A stretch of 11,566 nt of DNA from Hyphochytrium catenoides. Lineage: Eukaryota > Sar > Hyphochytriomycetes > Hyphochytriales > Hyphochytriaceae. Shown in pieces: positions 6,687 through 11,566 of this stretch. How positions within the stretch are numbered: position 1 is the stretch's first letter; each line of letters starts with the position of its first letter. A program made the translations under genes and the position numbers. Below the pieces are notes generated by a model, which saw only the letters and a list, made by a program, of their open reading frames with translations, was not told the origin of the DNA and ran no database searches. The stretch covers positions 28,442 through 40,007 of the forward strand of contig FLMG01001347.1 in NCBI GenBank assembly GCA_900088475.1, written 5' to 3'.

Positions 6687-9600
6687 TCAGGCGGTTAGAG
6701 GACCTTCTCTCTTTCTCTCTCCTGCTTCTCTCGTCTTTCTCTTCTCTCCCCAGACCTGTACATCCTTTCTCTTCGTCTCTCTTCCCATTTCCGCCTTTCT
6801 CTCTCCTTCCATAAGCGAGGGCGTCAAGGCGAAATCCTTGTTTAGACACTCGCTTACCAGCACTTCGTCCATAGTTGGCCTACAAGCTGAGTCGACATGG
6901 ACCAAATCAAGGCCTAGCTTCACAAAATCCCTCATCCAAGGGACATCTCTATACATTTCTATGAGGTTTTCCTTTTGCCAAGCAGGACTGGAAGAGAGAG
7001 AAGGAGAAGAAGTAGAAGAGAGAGAGAGAGAAGACGTAGAAGAGAGAGACAGAGAAGAGGTAGACGAAGAAGAGGTGGAAGAGTGAGACACCGCAGATGA
7101 AGAGAGAGAGAGAGGCGAGGCGAGCTCCAGCATCATGCAGCCAAAGCACCATGAATCCACTGCAAAAGGGTTGCTCCTTCTCGCGCCTGGGAAGGCCAAA
7201 GACTTGGAGAGATTTACTTCGCAGCTCATACGGAAGTCACAGATAGCGATGAGACCACGATCGCCTAGCAAGCTGCACAGACAAGAGAGAGAGAGAGAGA
7301 GAGATAAGGGGGAGTACGGGCGTTTGGGAACGAGAGATAGATAGAGAAACGTGTAGAGAGAAGGAGTTGGAAGCGAGGATCAGGTCACCAATCGCGATGA
7401 GACGGGAGAAAGAGAGAAGAGAAAATGAGCTAGAAGAGAGAAAGTAATCGAGAGCCAAAAGGTCAGGGACCTTCAAAGACAAGGCAGTTCTCCGAGGATG
7501 TCACTAAGAGTAGAGCTCCAGATCCTTTAAAGCAGAAAGAAGTAGCTTGGCCATAGAGGATAGCAACCAGCAAAAGAGAGAGAGAGAAGAGAACAAGAAG
7601 TAACAGACACAAAGAGAGGAGGAAAAAGGAACTGGGTAACTGCCACACAAGAAGGGAAGGAAGCAATCTTCTAAGATATGTCTAAGTCAACAAGTAAGAA
7701 GCACGTTAGTGACACGGCAGGACGAAAGACCAAAAGCAGGAGAGAGAGCAAAAAGCCAAATGTGAGGAAGAGCTCCTGCCCTTGCGAACAGACTTTTCTC
7801 TCTACCTAGACTTACATATTGTCAAAGCTCAGATCTCTATGGACCACGCCTTTCGAGTGAATGAAGACCAGCGCCTGCGCCACCTGTCTAAAAATGTACT
7901 GCACGCCGCGCCACCGCGCCGCAGGTAGAAAACCTCCTCTCGTGATGTATTTTCGGATATCGAGCGCCCAGTTCCGTAAATTCCCTTTTTCGTAGTAGGG
8001 CAGAATAATAAAGGGGCCTTCAAATTGAGAATAGACGACTTTACGGAGCTGGAGGACGAGCGGATGCTGCAATTCGTGCAAATGTTCGACTTCGCGGCTA
8101 AACTCAGCTATTTTCGGAATCTTCTTCCGGACAAAGAGAGATTTATCGGCTTTTCTCTGCATTAACCGGACGTCTGCATGCTGCGGCTGATTGAGCTTTC
8201 GGATCTCTACGGAGTCTGCAAAATTGTAAGAGGTGTCTACCAGTTCCTTAGGCAGACGAGAGAAGACTGCCGGGATGGATGGAACAGCAGGGAGACGGAC
8301 CGGCCTTTGGGATTTGGCCGCCTCGTGAGAGGAGCAGGAAGAGGACAGTCTCTCAGAAGGGAGAGCCATAGAGGAGGAAGAAGATGGGAGAGAAGAAGAA
8401 GAAGATGACTGAGGAAGAGAAGAAGAGATTGAAGAAGGAGAAGGAGAAGGAGAACTGGTGTTAAAGTCTTCAGAGAGAATCTCCGGAAAGTAGATCTTCA
8501 CCGGCTGAGAATCCAGCACCGCCCTATATTTCTCTATCCGTGCAGAGATTTCCGCAATTGCCTGAGACATTTTCTCCAACTCTGTCGTTCGCGTGTGTAC
8601 CGTGTCTTTATGCCCATCAATCTCCGCAATCTCAATTTCTGCTTTCAAGATTGCAATCTTCTTCCGAAGAATCCGGAGCTCTTCCTCTTGCTGCGGAAGA
8701 TCTACTATGGCCTTCTGGGCCGTCTGGCGAAGATTGCTGCATCGACTGAGCTCGTTTGAGACCTTGTTGATGTAGGACATTCGGCTATCAAGAGTCTTCA
8801 TCTTCTGATCAAAGACAAGCTTGCCCATGGCATAAGCCTCTTTCTCCTCCTCTTCCTCCTCTTTTCTCGTTGCAATCTTGAGCCTTTTGCTGACAATGGG
8901 AAGCTGTGTTGAAAGCCCCGCGAGAAATCTGCAGATTTCATTTTGGAGCTTTGTCCCTTCTTCCTGAAGCGCTTGAAAGTGATCTTCACACTTTTGCAAT
9001 GACGGTGCAATTGCAGATTCTAAGCTCTGAAGGAGGGTTGAGACTTCTTCGTGAAGAGTCTTTGGGCAGGTGAGCTTAGCAATCACAGGTCTCTTGGCGG
9101 ATGAAGATAAAGAAGAGAGAGAGAGAGAAGAGAAGCTGCTACTTCCTGGCTTTTGTCCTAATAGCTGTCCGTCTTGAGGAAGGAGAATGCGATATTCTAA
9201 AGGTTGTTGCACGTGATCCACAGGAAGCTGCGGATTCTCGTTCTCTTTATCTCTTCCTTCTTTCTCTCCTCTCCTGCTCCCTTCTGGATCTTTCTCTCTT
9301 TCTCTCATTATCTCATCTTCTTCCTCCTCCTCGCCAGTGGGTCCAAAAGCAGAGAAAGATGGAGACGAAGAAGAAGAGAGATAAGTGGGAGAGAGACACA
9401 TGGAAGCAGGAAGATGCTCTGGCAGGAGAGAGACGTTCGAGGAGCGAATGGCGTTAAGGCACTCTTCCAGCTCTTTCATCTTTATCTTCACTCTCTGCAG
9501 CTGGTCATCGAGATTCTCGGTCTTCAGATCTCTTTCAGAGATCAATTCTTCGGAATTCGGAGATCGTCTGCAAGCTGCCTGAAGTTTACGGAGATCTGTC

Positions 9601-11033
9601 TCCATTTTTTGCGCTTCTGAGATGTCCTGAAATAACGTTCTTTCAAGTGCAGCACTGCGCTCCACCTGCTGAAGAAGAGAGAGAGAAAGAAGAGAGAGAG
9701 TATGGAAGTCTGACAGCTGTTGGAAGGAAGAAGAGAAAGAAGAGCTCTGCAGCTCTGCAAACTTGGACGACTTGAAGACGGAAACGACTCTCTCCGCGTT
9801 GACAGAGAGCTCACGGATGCGAGAGAAAATATCTGTAGAAAGAGAAAGGAACGAAAGACATGACATGAGAGAGAGATAAAATGAGAAAGACAGGAAGGAG
9901 GGAGAAAGGAAAGAGTGAGAGAGAGGGAGAGAGAAAGGGAGAGAGAAAGAGAGAAGGCAAGGAAGGAGATATTCAAATGGAAGGAGGACAAGGAAAAGAA
10001 TGATACCTCTGTCGCCTTGATGGGAGTGAGAGAGAGAGCCAAAGTGAGAGAGAAGGGGGAGAACGAAGGAAGAGCGGGCAGAGAAGTAGCAAAAAGAGCA
10101 CGAAATTCGGAAGAGTTTCCTCTTTTTTCTTCATTTTCCGTCTCTTTTCATTGTCTTTCCTTACCTGAGTGCTCATCCTGAGCGACATCACGAGAAACTC
10201 TTCCGATCGTTGTGGAGGAAGAGGAAGGAACAGCAGGAGAAGGAAGAGAGAGAGGCTTAAGCACTCTCTCTCTCTTGCTAGAGACAGGATATCTCTCTTT
10301 CTTCTCTCCTTCTCTTTCCACGTGACGATGACGATTCCGATTCTCTGTAAGTGCCTGAAGAAGCTCCGTCAGCCCCTCCATTCCTATAGAATTATTATAC
10401 AGATTGATGTCTTTCAGAGATTTCAACTGGTCATTGCGTTGGATTGCCCTTGCGAAGGCCTGAGCTCCATCCAAGCCAATGATGTTATTATAGAGATAGA
10501 CCGTATCGAGGCTCACGAAGCTCTGGTTCTCTGCTAATGCATTTGCAAGAGCTCTGGCTCCTGCATCTTGGATAGCATTATGACCCAGATAGATCAATTC
10601 TAGAGATTTCAGAGCTTCATTCTCCCTCAGAGCTTCAGCCAATGCCTCGGCTCCAAGATCTCCGATCTCATTCGTTGTAAAGTTCAGCGTCTGCAGATTT
10701 CTCAGCGTCCGGTTCTCCCGCAGCACGCGTGCGAAAGAGATCAATCCCTGGTCTCCAATAAAATTACCATTGAGATTAATGATTTTCAGATTTTCCAGAT
10801 TTGATTTTAGAGACAGAGAATCAGAGATCACGCTCGCGCCGCTATCACCAACATAATTGAAGCTCAAATGTATGGACTTTAGCTGGGAGAGATGGCAGTT
10901 GAGAGCTAAGCTTTCTGCCAACATTGCCGCGCGTTGAGATCCGATAGAGTGCCGCCGAAGCTCGATATCTTCGACAACTTCATTGTTCCGGAGCTTCTGA
11001 AGAGTAGAACGGAGCTTTTGAGAGCTGATGTAC

Positions 11034-11038
<5 letters not shown>
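6687..11038 (-). CDS. Leucine-rich-repeat, coiled-coil, protein kinase fusion (3 exons)
   Basis: Exons in sense order are 11038-10165, 9832-7816 and 7272-6687, joined by phase 1 and phase 2 GT-AG introns, giving 1158 aa with a TGA stop. Residues 22-238 are seven ribonuclease-inhibitor-type LRRs of exactly 31 residues (pattern LxxLxLxxNxIGDxGAxALAxAL). Residues about 325-422 and 548-732 are Glu/Lys/Leu-rich helices, probably coiled coil, separated by acidic and Ser-rich linkers. Residues about 822-1109 are a protein kinase: Lys near 861 (SLFVRKKIPK), Glu near 872, HRDLSFDN at 956-963, DFR at 976-978, DSWCFGC at 1003-1009 and the late Arg in CRPTMDEVL near 1095. A 45-residue Ser-rich insert sits at 1016-1060. 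No signal peptide or membrane segment is visible, so it is probably cytoplasmic. The ligand and substrate cannot be told. An upstream in-frame ATG at 11185 would add only Arg/Glu-rich sequence. Confidence 0.85.
7000..7080 (-). repeat. Coding 24-bp repeats inside the kinase domain
   Basis: On the sense strand an eight-residue unit, TSSLSLSS, recurs about three times with small changes and makes most of the Ser-rich insert between the DSWCFG helix and the C-terminal helices of the kinase. The DNA is the same CT-type simple sequence seen in the introns, here kept in frame. Confidence 0.7.
7273..7815 (-). other. Intron 2 of the LRR-kinase gene (phase 2)
   Basis: On the minus strand the donor is AAT-AT|GTAAGT and the acceptor is TGTCTGTGCAG|CTTGC. 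The split codon becomes ATC (Ile), rebuilding HRDLSFDNILLGDRG, the expected kinase catalytic-loop context. Length 543 nt. The sense strand is CT-rich, with a (CT)n run immediately before the acceptor. Confidence 0.93.
9833..10164 (-). other. Intron 1 of the LRR-kinase gene (phase 1)
   Basis: On the minus strand the donor is CACTCAG|GTAAGG and the acceptor is CTTTCTACAG|ATATTTTC. The split codon becomes GAT (Asp). It joins the LRR exon to the coiled-coil exon without changing frame. The interior, 332 nt, is CT-rich on the sense strand. A small extra exon inside cannot be excluded (a GAG|GTATC site lies near 10005), but is not needed. Confidence 0.75.

Positions 11039-11070
<32 letters not shown>
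11039..11070 (-). repeat. (GA)n microsatellite abutting the LRR-kinase start codon
   Basis: On the sense (minus) strand about 32 nt of GA run directly into ATG at 11038. Read in frame from an upstream ATG at 11185 it would encode Arg-Glu repeats, so it is either leader or a low-complexity N-terminal extension. Confidence 0.85.
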
Positions 11071-11076
<6 letters not shown>

Positions 11077-11237
11077 GCTCTCTCTTCTCTCTTTCTTCGT
11101 CTCGCCTCGTCTCTCTCTCTCTCTCCACCGCTCTCTCTCTCGCCGCGTCACTTCTTCTACGTCCTGGAGACCTCTCTCTCTTCACGAAGGAGACAAGCGA
11201 AGCACCAACAGAGAAGGGAACAGACAGGCATCTTCCC

Positions 11238-11244
11238 TATTATA
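11238..11244. promoter_or_regulatory. TATA-like element between divergent reading frames
   Basis: TATTATA on plus reads TATAATA on minus. It lies about 200 nt upstream of the LRR-kinase ATG and 43 nt upstream of a plus-strand ATG at 11287, in a short stretch of non-repetitive sequence. The position is reasonable for a core promoter, but the motif is short and nothing else supports it. Confidence 0.2.
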
Positions 11245-11286
11245 GCCCTGCCCTAGGAGAAGAGGAAACAGGAAAGAGGGAGAGAG

Positions 11287-11358
11287 ATGGCAAGCTATCC
11301 AATGAGGATCGTTTCTCTCTTGTTCCTCATCTTTCTTTCTCTGTTTTCCGTCTCTCTT

Positions 11359-11390
<32 letters not shown>

Positions 11391-11529
11391 TTTCTCTACC
11401 TACAGTCGTGTTTCTTCTCTGTGGGCATCTACTAGCCAAACGGCCACGACCAAGAGAAAGAAGAAAGAAAGAAGAATGATGCAACAGAGAAATACACCTT
11501 CCAGTGCAGGCAGAAGACGGACAGATTGA
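11287..11529 (+). CDS. Weak divergent ORF, unidentified (80 codons)
   Basis: I do not recognise a family. The ATG follows a purine-rich leader (GGGAGAGAG), like the two confident genes. The first 40 or so residues are hydrophobic, Leu/Ser/Phe-rich and could pass for a signal peptide or membrane segment. However, most of that hydrophobicity comes from a CT repeat, and a CTACCTACAG acceptor-like site ends the tract, so it may instead be intron. The C-terminal third is Lys/Arg-rich. From 11436 another frame is open to the window edge, so a gene continuing beyond the window is also possible. Confidence 0.18.
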
Positions 11530-11566
11530 AAAGAGCGCGCTCCTCAGTTGATGAAGGGGAGAGAGA

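Noticed and set aside
11186-11484. Upstream minus-strand ORF as an additional 5' exon of the LRR-kinase gene
   Set aside because: It has a possible GTAG|GTAGAG donor, but no matching acceptor before the LRR start and no recognisable protein. The LRR gene already has a good ATG at 11038.
1-11566. CRISPR array, tandem-array satellite or transposon
   Set aside because: The repeats are mono- to trinucleotide-type simple sequence without spacers of constant length. I see no transposase, integrase or reverse transcriptase motifs, and the RNase H has a hybrid-binding domain and introns rather than a retroelement context.

Overview
The window looks like nuclear DNA of an intron-bearing eukaryote, probably a protist or alga whose lineage I cannot name. 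It is saturated with (GA)n/(CT)n simple sequence on both strands. Two genes can be reconstructed with confidence because their protein motifs join across GT-AG introns with matching phase. TAA and TGA act as stops at sensible places and no in-frame stop interrupts the exons, so the standard code fits. There is no bacterial-style gene packing and I see no mobile element, CRISPR array, tRNA or rRNA.

Layout. Positions 1-2040 are mostly low-complexity pyrimidine or purine tracts with at most weak, unidentified exon candidates. They include a 119-nt uninterrupted polypurine run and a 37-bp tandem duplication. Positions 2041-2257 are ordinary unique sequence. Positions 2691-5764 (+) hold a four-exon ribonuclease H gene of 520 predicted residues: an N-terminal hybrid-binding (viroplasmin-type) domain, a middle module that looks like a decayed second RNase H fold, and a C-terminal RNase H domain with all four catalytic acids. 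Positions 5765-6686 are a purine-rich gap between convergent gene ends. Positions 11038-6687 (-) hold a three-exon gene of 1158 predicted residues with seven 31-residue ribonuclease-inhibitor-type leucine-rich repeats, a long coiled-coil region and an atypical protein kinase domain (HRD kept, DFG changed to DFR, no clear APE). Positions 11186-11566 are the 5' flank of that gene, with a TATA-like element and a weak divergent ORF.

The two genes have no obvious functional link. The RNase H would remove RNA from RNA-DNA hybrids. The LRR-coil-kinase protein looks like a cytoplasmic signalling or scaffold protein. What unites them is architecture: (GA)n directly before the start codon, CU-rich tracts before every splice acceptor, and simple-repeat-encoded Arg-Glu or Ser-Leu insertions in loops of conserved folds.
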